In this document: positions 1 to 11,689 of the stretch, in pieces | Numbering within the stretch: the stretch's first letter is position 1 | How the letters are laid out: every line of letters starts with the position of its first letter | Position numbers and translations under genes: made by a program | Notes under the pieces: generated by a model | Seen by the model: the letters and a program-made list of their open reading frames with translations, nothing else | Database searches by the model: none | Told to the model about the DNA's origin: nothing | Assembly: GCA_020726505.1 (NCBI GenBank) | Contig: JAHLEZ010000016.1 | Span: 1,860,001-1,924,000 of the forward strand | DNA: 64,000 nucleotides | From: Leptodontidium sp. MPI-SDFR-AT-0119 | Taxonomy: Eukaryota > Ascomycota > Leotiomycetes > Helotiales > Leptodontidiaceae | Reading direction: 5' to 3'

Positions 1-420
1 TATAGGTACGAAAACGACTAAAAAAGACAACCGGTAATACAAAGGTCTCTCGAGCTCTATTCGGAAATTAACCTACTAAGGCACTTAATATCCTAGAGCT
101 ATATAACGCCTATAATCACTATATAGGAGCCGTCGATTTAGGAGATCAACTTTAGGGGCATAATAGAGGCCTTAGACGTATTCGGCGAGGGCTAATTTAA
201 GCTCTTTACTAATATATACTATTAGTTGTCCTTTCTAATTATTACTTAATTACTCGATATAGTAGTTACAAGCTAAAAAAAGTTTCCCTCCGTTCACAAG
301 ACGATTTCCGGTTATAAGTAATAGACACACTAATTATTATAAGACGCAATACACTAGACTTACGAAAAAGGCGTATTTTAGCAAGGAACGTTTTTGGTGT
401 TTTAACTCCGTCCGGAGGCG
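1..420. other. AT-rich decayed sequence, no gene seen
   Basis: The sequence is rich in TA and poor in CA/TG, like the RIP-mutated blocks elsewhere in the window, and has stops in every frame. It is probably the edge of an old transposable element that continues to the left. Base composition becomes normal just after it. Confidence 0.5.
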
Positions 421-702
421 CCCCCCCACGAACTCCTCATTTGCAGGGTTGGCGGTGGCTGGGGCTGACATTCTCATGCAGGTCTCACATGCTTTTTTAC
501 AGATCAATCTGCCCAGCACTTGACCTTGCTTCCAGCCTCCACTAATGTACAAAAATATATTATCGAAGCCTATGACTTTCTGGGGCAAACCCTGAGTGGT
601 AAGATCCTCGTAGATGCTTCCTACTCCGTACAACGTAAATTCATATCCACACACACTCGAGGAATAATCATCATCCATTCATGGCCTTGTACTAAAGTGC
701 CA

Positions 703-1688
703 ATGGCAGACCAGACGCCGAATCATAGGATCCGCCAACAGCAGGTCGAGGTTGGTTCAATTAATGCTAGGGACGGCGGATTTCAGGCCAATGTCTTTAA
801 TGATCGATCTCACCATTTCAACTACTTCAATTACACTCGTCACAGAAGCCTTACAGGTCTGTATCAGACACCCGGGTGAGTAGATCTTGCTCTGGTGTTA
901 ATACTGTGATAGACTCACGAGCCGAAGATCTCGACGGAGATGACAAAGACGGTGGAAAGTTCAAGTCCAAGTCTAGACTCATAGCAGGAGTTTGTAGCGC
1001 TTCAACCCTTTTCGTGATTATCATAATTGTTATTTCAATACTTGCTTCTCAAGGAGTCTTCTCAAAACAAGGGTCAGTATGGTACCACCAATAAATATGC
1101 TCTGCTAACTTCCACAGAAATCAAGATCCAGCTTCGCCAGCGACGTCAAACGCAAATAGGACCCAAAATACCAATAGCACTACCATTCCAGCCTCAACTT
1201 CGTCAGCGACATCAAATGCAAATAGGACCCAAAATATCAACAGCACTACCATTACAGCATCTACTGGGGAAAAGTGGGGATCTGTGGGATGCTATAAGGA
1301 CGCCATCTGGCCTCAGCAATCGGGTCCTGGACAGCGAACATTGGGAGAAAAAGGAATACATAGGGAAATGATGACAAACGAGATGTGTTCCGAAAATTGC
1401 AGGAGCTATAATTACATGGGCACAGAAAATGGTATACACCACTACGCTTGCGAGTTCCAACGCAAGTTATAAGTTTGGCTAATATGCTACCGTAGGTAAC
1501 CAGTGCTACTGCGGCAACCACATCAATGCTCAAGCAAGCCTCGCTGGAGAAGCGAGTTGCAGTATCCCCTGCGGTGGCGAGGGGGCACAGAAATGCGGGG
1601 CAATATGGAAAATCAACATATTTCAAAGTACGTTTCTGTCCTTAAGTGGCCCTAGAGCCTACTAATATTAAAATCAGGGATCGAATGA
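703..1688 (+). CDS. WSC-domain single-pass membrane protein, spliced
   Basis: This gene encodes a membrane-anchored protein with one C-terminal WSC domain, a cysteine-rich carbohydrate-binding fold found in cell-wall sensors and glycan-binding proteins. Three introns are well supported: 1073-1117 (GTCAGT, GCTAAC, CAG), 1432-1495 (GTATAC...TAG) and 1628-1677 (GTACGT, CTAAT, CAG). The first intron is less certain; 857-921 restores frame. Joined exons give a polar N terminus starting MADQTP, a hydrophobic segment near residues 70-95 (LFVIIIIVISIL), a Ser/Thr/Asn-rich stalk with repeated NRT and NST sequons, then the WSC domain beginning GCYKD with eight cysteines (GCYKD, CSENC, CYCG, SCSIPC, KCG). 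It ends a few codons after the last intron at TGA 1686-1688. The membrane span precedes the WSC domain and no signal peptide is seen, so I infer type II topology. The ATG at 703 fits; the N-terminal exon is the weakest part. Confidence 0.75.
1140..1271 (+). repeat. 66-bp in-frame tandem duplication in the WSC protein stalk
   Basis: Two near-identical 66-base units (starting about 1140 and 1206) encode 22-residue repeats with the core SNANRTQN.NSTTI. Each contains two N-glycosylation sequons. They lengthen the extracellular stalk between the membrane span and the WSC domain and are likely to vary in copy number between strains. Confidence 0.75.
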
Positions 1689-3660
1689 AAAGGTTGGGAA
1701 GGGCCGTGTCGATACTTGGAAATTCCTCCGCAAGCTTGAGTAGAGGAGGACGGGCGTGCATAACTAGTATACTCAGCAATACAGCTGTTCTGTGCTTACA
1801 AAACAAAAGCAGAGCAGGGCAAAGTGTTTGAAGGTAGCGGGTTTATGGGAGGGAATAAGGGTATGAGATTTGTTGCAGCTAAGCACGCAAAGCTTACAAA
1901 TGTCGATTGTAGGAATTAGCTAAAAAGCTAGTATTGTAACGTCTAACTGTGACGCGCCATTTGTAAAAGAGAGCACTGCAGTAGCACAAAGTCTTTATCA
2001 AACACGCCCAAGGGGATGAGAGTTTGACGATTGATCTACAACGGAGCCTAAAGCGCGTCCGCTAGCTAAGACGTTCGTGACTACACTGTTACCAAAAGCA
2101 TTCTTCCATCGCCCAGGGTGCGTATTCATCGCGCCTATACAGGATTATTTCCCGAAGAGCAATAAGGATACGATAAGCACCCAAAAGTGTCTGTGTAGTC
2201 CCAAGTTCCTGGGGACCGTGTAAAACCTGTCAAAGACAATGATGTAAGTAGAGCAGATAGAACAGGGAATAGCCATGTTGACAGGGGGGTTGTCATGTGC
2301 ACCTTGCACGTGAGGCAGATGGACACCACAAGTAGTATAAGTAGAGAGACCTGTCCATACGACACTAAGTAGTTCAGTCAATGCATTCAGAACCTGTCAA
2401 AAAGCCACCAAGTAGGATGACCCGTGTACGAATCGAATCTGTGAAGGGAGGATATATAACTCGTAGCACAACAATAAATCCACTTACTGTTTCCCCTTTC
2501 CCACTAACAGAGCACCAATACATCTTCCATTCTAATCCCTGAATTTCCAAGCATGGCATTGGCTTGAGACGTGCTTGTGAGGTGTTAGACTTCCTGTCCT
2601 TCAGTAAACCATCCAACCTGCAGTTCCTCAACCCAGCTATCAGATTGCCAGATGAGCTTCCGCACTCACTCCACTTGGCTCACCGGTCTTTGTTTCCACT
2701 TGTAACGGACGAGAAGAGCACAAAATCGCATTATTACGGCAGTTTCGCGATGCAGAAACAGGCTCTGTCGAAATTCTAGAAATCAACAAACCCTGCCTCC
2801 TTAGGCAAGGCTGCTAACGCGTCACATTGATGCGAAATGCAGGTTAATAGCGAAAGATCTGTGGTTCTTCCAATTGCTTGTTCTTTACGGATCAAAACTC
2901 CGGACCGGCCAAAATCTGAAAGTGAGGGCCCTGGCTTGAGTCTTGACCTGTCCATTAACGTTGGGTTCTAAACGCGCCGCCTCAACTTGACGTACTGTGA
3001 CGTACGTCCTTGATAAGAGAATTCACCATAAACTTTTTGTCCTCCACTTTCCTGCTCTTTCGGCTTCCCCCTCAGTGACAAGAACAACGCATGGCTCAAT
3101 GCGAACTTTACAAATATCTTATGCCAAGCATGATATCCAGAATTCCTGCGTTGAGCCTGAGTCATCGGCAGGCCTTACGTCCAGCTCCCGCTCATCTGCA
3201 AGTCTCAGCTAAGTGCGGCAGCCTCAACACGACATCTTCCAAACCTTCACCCAACTTCGCACCCATGCCAACTCAATGGCTCAATAATAGGCAACGACGA
3301 ATCTTTGGGTGGGAATACCTCACCGAAGTCCAGAAGTCGCTGCCTCCATTTTAGCCTCCTGAATTGAGTCAGTTTAGGCGCCAATTCTAAATTTGGAGAC
3401 TTTGCGGGGATCTATGGTGTGGGAGCAGATTCTGGCATCCACCGTGAACGATAAGCAGTGTTTGGCAGGATGTGCTAAATGAGGAGGCATAGGATTGTTG
3501 GTTGTCGATATTGGATCCAACTCCCACTCTAGTACTTATCTGTTTCCCACTCTTACTGTACTTGAAGCGAGGAAATTGACGTGAGTATCCCTTCCTGCGG
3601 CAGAGCCACTTTTAGCGTCTTGGCGGCTACCCCACTAAAGTGAAGGTAAACAAACCATGT
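1689..3660. other. Intergenic, normal composition, no supported gene
   Basis: Base composition is like the genes on either side, but the open frames are short (under 90 codons), on both strands, and none shows a recognisable domain or convincing exon chain. A decayed or rapidly evolving gene cannot be excluded, particularly at 2340-2780. Confidence 0.5.
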
Positions 3661-5461
3661 AAATAAACTAAATAATTATTATTATTTTACACTTAAAATG
3701 CCACCAAAAGCGATGTAATAAGTTGTGACAGATTCTATAGATCCTGCTACTATACGCCCTAACTTGAAGTCAGTTACTAAGACTAGGTCCGGTTTTAAAC
3801 TTATAGATTTACCTCCTTTTATATTAATGGTTAATCTACTACTTAATGTTAAACTTATTAATACTTAGGAGCTATTTTTAATTTTTTTTTAGAGGATTAA
3901 ATGCGGATAATATGTGATTATACAAATGCACGCAAAGTCCAAGAGATCTAAGATCGAAACGATGTAGCAAATATGTTTAAATATGCACGGATCTGGGCTT
4001 GGAAGCTTATGACTATTGCCGAAGCTTATAGATACTTAAGAATACGTATTTATATGAGAATTTACGACGAAAACTAAACCCGGGATTACTAAAGGCCAGG
4101 TTCACCCTCATAGTCGGATCATCCGGTTATAGCTGTTACAAGCCTTCGGAGGTTTGAAGCGCTACACATAGTATTTAGGCTATGTATAGCTAATTCAGAG
4201 TATACGTTTAAAGCTGTTTTTGACTAGGTAAGCCATATATCTAATAATTTGGGTATATTTTTAATATTTCTTTAGCTAGAGCCTTTGAATACTTATATTT
4301 TAGAAACCTCTCCTAGGTTATGAACGCCTGGGAAAGATATCGCTGTGGATAAGGCTATGTCACGTTTCTAAGGCCTACCCCTTATGCGGCGCGGGTCTTT
4401 CGGTGAAAGCCCCGCCGGGCGGCGGGCTGATTAGTCCGGGCGCAGTTGACTAAGGCAGCTTTCTAGTGAAGGCCCTCCGGTAAAAGACTACTGTCCCTCT
4501 ACTTATCTTAAAACTAGCGCGCTCGTCGTCTCTCTACGCCCCCTCGTTATGTTTTTATATAATCTGACTTATAAAATTACTATTTATTATATTTACAAGT
4601 TAAGTATTGTCCCTAGGGCGAGTAATTAAAAGCGGCACTTATAAGCGCAGCCACACTAACTCTTAGGGGACAAGCTTAAGGCGACTACTAAGCTCCTTAG
4701 TAGTTACGACTTAAGGAGTATTATAGAGTTACAAGAGCACAAGCCTTAACTAGAAGATAAGTGTCAACTAATTAAGTATTTAATTAGTTATAATAGCGTT
4801 TATTATCTATAGCCGTAGTGTAACTATAATACTCGCCTACTCCTTAAGATAAAGAAGTACTAGGCTGCTTGTTATAAGGCCGAAGTAAAGTCTCACAAGA
4901 GTAACTATGTATAAAGAAAGTATAAACTATAAACATACTTTATTATAAAGGGGCGTATTAATTATTTTGTAATAGTAGTAAACTAAGCGGGGAGCGGAGT
5001 TTAAGAAATAGCTAAGGGCTTTATATTACTAATAGAGCCTAAGAAGGAGTTGTTTAAGAAGTTAGAGAAGGATTATAAAGACGTAAAAGGCGATCTTAAG
5101 AAGTAAGTAATTATTATCTAAGATATTAAAGATTTTAAGTTAAAGAGGGTACTATAACTATATAACGTAATAAGATCCCCTTATTACTTAACTATACTAA
5201 AGAATAAAGAGATCTAAAGCTCGTATAAGCTATTACTAAAGAAAGCGCTTAATATAAGTAGCGAAATTACTGAGGATCTTAATCTCGTCTAAATTTTAAT
5301 TACGACCGAGGTTATCTTAAGAGACGTATATTAGTTATATAGTAATACCTCGCTAGACTAGAAAATGACACAGTAACAAGCTAATATCTTAAACAAATTC
5401 TATATTAAGGCGTTAGGTAAAGTAGACGGGTTTTAGTATTTCAAGAACGCGTTAACCTTAG
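3661..5461. other. RIP-decayed repeat DNA, target of the gypsy insertion
   Basis: AT-rich, stop-riddled sequence in which CG is still common (for example GCGCGGG around 4387-4394) while CA and TG are rare. Short plus-strand stretches read like protein, so it is probably an older element, but no family can be named. It is cut at 5461 by the gypsy element, and the same block should resume after 14534. Confidence 0.5.
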
Positions 5462-5640
5462 TGTAATAATCACTAGCACGCTGAGGTGACTTTAACATAA
5501 TAGAATAGCTGAAGAGGCACTGGATAATAGCTGGTGATACTATATAATATAGAAGCTAATTACTAAGGAGGGAAGGTTATCTCTTTTTCACTTTATACGT
5601 ATATATATAAAGAGTTAGCGCTAAGGCACGTGTTATTATA
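5462..5640 (-). repeat. 3' LTR of the decayed gypsy element
   Basis: This repeat matches 14351-14529 over its full 179 bases, sharing blocks such as AATCACTAGCAC near the start and GAGTTAGCGCTAAGGCACGT near the end. Its last bases read ATTATA where the partner has ATTACA, a C-to-T change. It is the 3' LTR because coding reads on the minus strand. The target duplication CTTAG abuts it on the left. Confidence 0.88.
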
Positions 5641-7067
5641 ATATCTCCCCTCTTACGCACTTTTGTCCCTAGAAGTAAAAGTGAAAAAGTGACGATAGCC
5701 GGAGTTTCCCCGACGATTCGCTAGCGAGCTTAAACTTATACACTTAGCTTAAAGGTGAATTCTAGGGAAGAAGTAATATAAGGTAAGTAGACGCTAGTAA
5801 CAGTTACTGCTTAACTTTCCGTATATATTCTCCTTAGCTCTCTTAACCTTTTAGATTAAATAATAACGTTAATATAATTAAAGGTAAGTTATATCCCCCT
5901 TCTTTAATCTAGAGATGTTTTGCCCTTAGTAAGGGTTTAACTAGCGATCTCAGTAACTCCTAGTAAGCGCAAGAAGGCTAGAGACTTTAGTTCTACTAGA
6001 GCTCTAACTCCTTCGTTTACTTTAATTAACGCTAGCGAGCCTCTAAGTAAACGTCGGCGATTTACTTAAGCCCCTAAAGATAATAATAGAGATAATGAAG
6101 TTGAGGAGAATAAGGATAGTGTCCGACTAGAGCGTTCCTTGCTTAAAAGCTTTAAAGATACCCGTATTAAGTCAAGTGGACGTAGTGAAATTAATTACTT
6201 CGACACCCGCGATGTCCTTTGCTTATGTTACGCCGGCGAAATCTCGCAGTTTCCTGACCTTATATATTTTACTAGTATTACCTTAATTACTAAGAAGTGT
6301 GTTAATTATTACTAAAAAGCGAAGTCTTATAAGTCCGTGAGTCAAATTTTCTTTTAGCCGGCGAGACATAGGCTAATAACCGGCGAAGTCCTAGCGAGAC
6401 TAAAGGAGTCCCTTGTCTGATTAAAGAAAGCTGCCACCTAATTCTATAAGAAGAAGATCTCTTAAGCTGACTTCGATACTACTTAAGCTACTTTTGACCT
6501 TAATAAGCGCTATAGTATATACGTTAATAAAGTTATTAATACTAAAGCCTTAAAGTCTCTATAGAAGCCTGTAGTCTTATTTATAGAAGAACTAAGCGCT
6601 AGCCTTTCGTCGGCTATTAATTAGCTATACTCCGGCGTACTTACTGCCTTAAAGGAGGGTTTTATTACCTTAAAGGATGCTAACGAGCGATTAATCACTG
6701 AGGTTGCAGGACTTTAATTTATAAGTATATCACGGTATTCGTTAGTAAATTACTTACTAACCTCCGGCAAAGGATCTTTAATAAATCTACTCTGTTATTC
6801 TTAAGTCTACGCTTGAGTCTAATAATGAGGTTTTAGCGACTGAAGCCACTGCTATTGCGGAGGCTAAGGGCCTTATTACTCTATAAAATAAACTCTGATT
6901 CCTTAATCTTTTGAGTTTCCTACTAAAGTTCTTTTAGCGGGCGAATCTTTAGTGAAGTATTAGCACTTAGCCGGCGAAGGTAACTAGTAGATAGTTTATA
7001 ATATAACTAATTAATATAACTCTCTTTTCCCTTAGGCACTACTGTTTAAATTGTAACCTTAAATACA

Positions 7068-7190
7068 CTCTTAAAACTACAAAACCTTATAAGTAAAAGT
7101 AAAAAGGTATATAACGTTAAAAAGTACGATACGCCTATAACTATAAAACCTCGTAAGAAAAAGTAAGAAGGTACGTAATATCGCATCTTA
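7068..7190. repeat. Imperfect 66-bp tandem repeat inside the gypsy element
   Basis: Two adjacent copies (starting near 7073 and 7139) share the pattern AACTA.AAAACCT followed by GTAAAAAGTAA.AAGGTA-type sequence. It lies near the 3' end of the minus-strand element, outside recognisable coding sequence. Function unknown. Confidence 0.45.
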
Positions 7191-7499
7191 TTTAACGATT
7201 AGTTAGCGAAAGCCTAAAGAGTAGTTAGACTCTTGTCCTAAGGACCCCATAAAGGGAAATAAAAAGCCTTGATTATCCCTTTCGCCGATACTTCGCCGCT
7301 TTTTTAGTGGCGTTTTGCGCCTTTAATGTATTAATCTCCTTTTAGAGGTTTATGAGGTTCTTCTTTAGTTCTTAAGAATTATGCGCTAGTCTTAGTCCTT
7401 CCCACTTAATAAGGTATTACTCTTCTCCTCGTTTCACTCGTTAGTCTAAGAGGGTCTCGACTAATTATATCTCTTCTTTATTTACGAGATTAAGTTAGA

Positions 7500-10400
7500 C
7501 TACCTCTAGCGATTCGCCGGGCCTTTACTAGTATAGCTTTAGTAAGGATATATAAAAGACATCGTGTAGTTTATTATACTTAAGAGGTAACTTTAACTTA
7601 TACGCTTACTTTTTAATCCGTTTAGTGATCTTAAATAATCCTAGGAATTAGTAGTTTAGTTTCTTATTAGAACGAACTGTCTTAATGTTCTTCGCCGAAA
7701 GTAAAACCTATTATTCGACCTTAAACTTTATAAGGCGGTGGTTCTTATTATACTACTTCGCTTAGTTCTTTTTAGTCCTTCGCTAGTTATTTTCTAGCTC
7801 TTAACGTTTCTTAATAACTTCTTTTACTTATTCTCTAGTAATTAGTATCTCCCCTCTTATAGGATTATCCTTAATACCCTGGCGAGAGTCTAGTAATATA
7901 CCGTACTTAGCCTCATTCGGAGACATTCCGATTAACTCGTAATAAGTATTTATATATATAAACTTTACTAAAAGTAAGAGATTTACTTAATCGTCTTATA
8001 AGTAACAAACGTAATACCTTAGCTATACTTCTAGGGCCTAATTCTGCCGCTCGGTTTAGCTATCTATTTGCGGGTGAAACGCCGTCGAAAGACCTCTTAT
8101 TATCCGGAAGTAAAAACACAGCTCCTTTTAAAACCTCGAAGTAAATATAAAGCCTTTGTCTATGATAATTAATACTAGTAACTTATAGTCCTTAAATTAG
8201 TAGTCTATAAAAAGACGGGCTAACTACAGAGCGTTAATAGTTTTTAAGTAAGGGATATACTTAATATCTTTAGTGTATTTATTAACAATTACTAGTAAGT
8301 AGTCGGCGACTTTGCTAGTAGTATTACTCTTGTAGGGTACTAAATTTGTAATAAAGTCTATTGAGATTGACTTAAATGGCTTACTTAACTGGCTAAGAGC
8401 TTATATTTCGCTAGCTTTCTTTGTGCGCCTTACCTTTGTCCTTTAATAAATATTATAACTCTTGACGTATACTTTAACGTCACTAGATATATTAGGCCAG
8501 TAATACTTCTGTTAAATAAGCTTTAGTGTCTTATTATAACTAAAATGGCCTATAATTAGATTATTATAGCAAATCTTTATAATTTTGGTACGAACAGTAG
8601 GGTCCTGTAGAACGTAGGCTATTCGCCGGTGTCTTAGTAGTCCGTCATTGTTAATATTCTAATCTACATCCCCGGCATCTTATAATCGAGCACGCCTTTT
8701 TATAGCTAAGGCGTCCCTTTGCTATAACTTTAAGAGTAATAAAGAAGCGATTTCGATATAGTATTCGCCGTTTCGGCTTTTATAACCTCTATTATGAAAA
8801 ACCGTGGTATAGTATATTTATAATTATATTAGCTAGCGTCACCCCTTTCTCTAGCGTTTCGTAAGAGGTTATTTAGACCCTAACTAAAGTTTTGTGAACT
8901 TTTAAGCTACATAAGTATATACCGCTAGTTAGGCGTAGAGGTCGCTACTATAGCCTTAGTCGATAGCTCACATATTATATTATTACTAGTAAGTTAAGAA
9001 ACTTGAGTTAGCCGGCACAATATATTATTACTTTTTCGCCGGATACTCGCTGTCGTATTATTAATTATATTAGGGACGCAGATTAACTTATTCTGAATTA
9101 CATTTCGTAGTTTATTTTATAAAGTAAGGAGTATAATATTCTTTTTATTCTCTGCCGGCTTATAATCAGGCCTGCGCGAAGGTCTATTTACTAGGTTCTT
9201 GTTCCCTAGCTTATAGACTATCACGAAGTCATACTTAGACAGCTCTAAGGCTTATTTGGCCTGCCGCCGGCTTAATATCGTAGTACTTATACAATAACAG
9301 AGATTATTATAATCTAATAACACCTTAATAGGGGCTATATTACCTTTTAGGTAGTGCCTCTAATAAATAAAGCACTTAATAATTATAAGAAGCTTATAGT
9401 CGTGAACCTTATAGTTTAACTCAGTACCTTTTAGCTTCTTACTAAAAAACGTAATTAAGTACTAAATAGGCTTTGTCTAACTACTCGCCGGCTAATTTTT
9501 AGGCTAAGACAAAATCCCCGCAAGTGTAAACTTAGAGGCGTTTGCCTTTAGCCTTATAAGCTTTTGTAAGTTAAAGTGTATAAGAAAAGGGGCTAACATA
9601 AATATATCCTTTAATATATCAAAAGCCTCTTACTTAGTAGTTCCCTAGTAAAAGGTAGGGGTAAGTTGCCCTTTCTTTTTACTTCTTATTAAACTTATTA
9701 ATAGCCGGGTAATCGCCGAGAAACTTATAATAAAGCGCTAGTAAAAGTTAACGAACTTAATAAAGACTTAAACGTTTCTAACACTCTCGGGCTCTAGCCA
9801 TTCCCTAATAGTGTTTACCCGGCTTTACTCTATTGATACTTTAGCGGGGGATACGATATAGTTTAAGAACTTTATACTCTTAGTATTAAACGAGTATTTC
9901 GATAGCTTAACGAAGAGATTTGCCTGTCGTAGCCTTTCGAGGACCTAACGGACATAGTCTATATATTAAGCCGGGTTTGCCAAGTACACAAGGATATTAT
10001 TAAAGTAGACGACACAAATGACGTCCACAAGTCCCGCTAGCGCGTCGTTAATATATACTTAGAACGTCGCTAGTATATTAAATAGCCTAAATAATATAAC
10101 TTAATACTCGTAATACTTATAATAAGTGCGAAAAGCAGTTTTCTACTTATTTCCCGCCTTAATTCTAATATAATAGTATATATTCCGCAAGTTTAAGCTA
10201 GTAAAGACCTTCTTATCCTGGAGTTTATTTAGCGTTTCGCTAATTAAAGGTAGGGGGTACCGGTCCTTGACTGTGATCTTATTTAAAGCTTAATAGTCGA
10301 CATATAGTCGGAGGCTATTATCTTTCTTTAGTACAAAGAGAATCAGGGCGCTAGTTAAGCTTTTACTTTTTTATATTTATCCTTTTACTTTAGAGGACTT

Positions 10401-11689
10401 GAGGTATTCCCAGAAAACCTCTAGCTCTATTTTAGAGAGGTTATAAATAGGGGAGTATAGCGGTCTCGTATTTAACTCTAAGTTAATAGCATATTACCGA
10501 CCTTTTAAAAGGGGTAATTAATTCCCCTTCTCTTTTAAGAAGACATCTTTAAACTCATAGTACTCTTAGGGGATAGTAAGTGTATTATTAGCGTCTAGTA
10601 GGCGTGACACATTTAAGTTAAGCATTATAATATACGTAAGGGACTCTTTCTTCTAGATAAGTTAAGAGAATTCATACGACTTTATAATACTAAGATTATA
10701 AGTATTATTTAACTAATATAAGTACTTTTACTGTTTTATTTTGAAACTAATCTGAGGATTAATATCCTCTAACTAAGGCCACCTTAGAATCAGATTAATG
10801 CCCGGCATATTAATGACCCTTAGCCGGAGCGTATTTAACTTAGTTTATTTAAGGGTATTAGTAATCTCTACTTAGGCGAGCGCGGTACTATAGACAATAC
10901 TTTCGTTCCTAAGTAATGTCTGAAATGTCTTCGGCCCTTCGCTAGTGAGTTATAAATCGTACTCTTTTATTATTAATCTTGAGACAAAATTGTCTTCCGC
11001 CTTATTATTAATAAGGGTAGTGAGGTCCTTTTACTCTCCGCTCGTTAGTATCTTCAGTTAGATTTCTATCCTCTTGCTTAATAATCTTAGGGGAGACGTA
11101 GACGCAGCCGCGAGTTAGGCGTTCTTTTAGTTCTTGTCTAGCGAGCCTTCGCTATTTGCCTTAAGGCATTTATTAGCGTAGTAGCTAAGCTCTTAACACT
11201 TAAAGTATTAAGTCTTTAACTTGTTAAACCCTTAGTATTTCCCTCGCACTAGGGTCTTATTAAGGTTACCTCTTCCTAATCCGGATCGATTAAGGCGGGG
11301 ACTCTCCTACTTATCGCCGGTCTTTCGCGGGGCCTTTTAGGAGGACTCTCTTTTCTTGTCTTTTAGCTCTTTAAGTTTCTTATTACTACTGTTTCCCTTA
11401 AGTAAGGTATATGCCTCTTAAAGGGCTATTACTAAAATGACATCCTCCCTTATTTATAGTTTATTAGCTTACTTATTCTTAACGATTCTCTAGCGAATCT
11501 CTAGTCGGATCTTATTAAAGAGGATATCTCGTAATTAACGTTAAGTAAATGGCTTAAGTTGTTCTTCTTTTCCCTCGAGATAGTTAACAAATTCGAGGAT
11601 AAGTTAGTCGGGTCTCTGTCGAGCTGTCTTATCCCCTTGAGTGCTATAAGCGCCCTCCCCACAGCGCACGTGCGCTGAACGGTTGCCAT
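7500..11689 (-). pseudogene. Gypsy gag-pol remnant (zinc knuckle, RT, integrase)
   Basis: Translating the minus strand with stops tolerated shows the retroviral order. A gag segment runs through 11501-11689. A mutated zinc knuckle lies near 11150-11230 (KC..ELSYYANKC, first motif glycine lost to a stop). The reverse transcriptase YLDD box near 9980-10000 now reads YFNNILVY, preceded by a TFQ.YINDAL-type segment. The integrase AFHPQTDGQTERQN-type motif sits near 8045-8090. Stops are frequent, so no protein can be made. The RNase H and C-terminal parts lie in the expected places but were not resolved residue by residue. Confidence 0.75.

Noticed and set aside
4380..4445. GC-rich GCGGCGCGGGTC...GGCGGGCTGA segment as a tRNA gene
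   Set aside because: Stems do not form a tRNA fold and the GC island is more simply a RIP-resistant patch lacking CA/TG.
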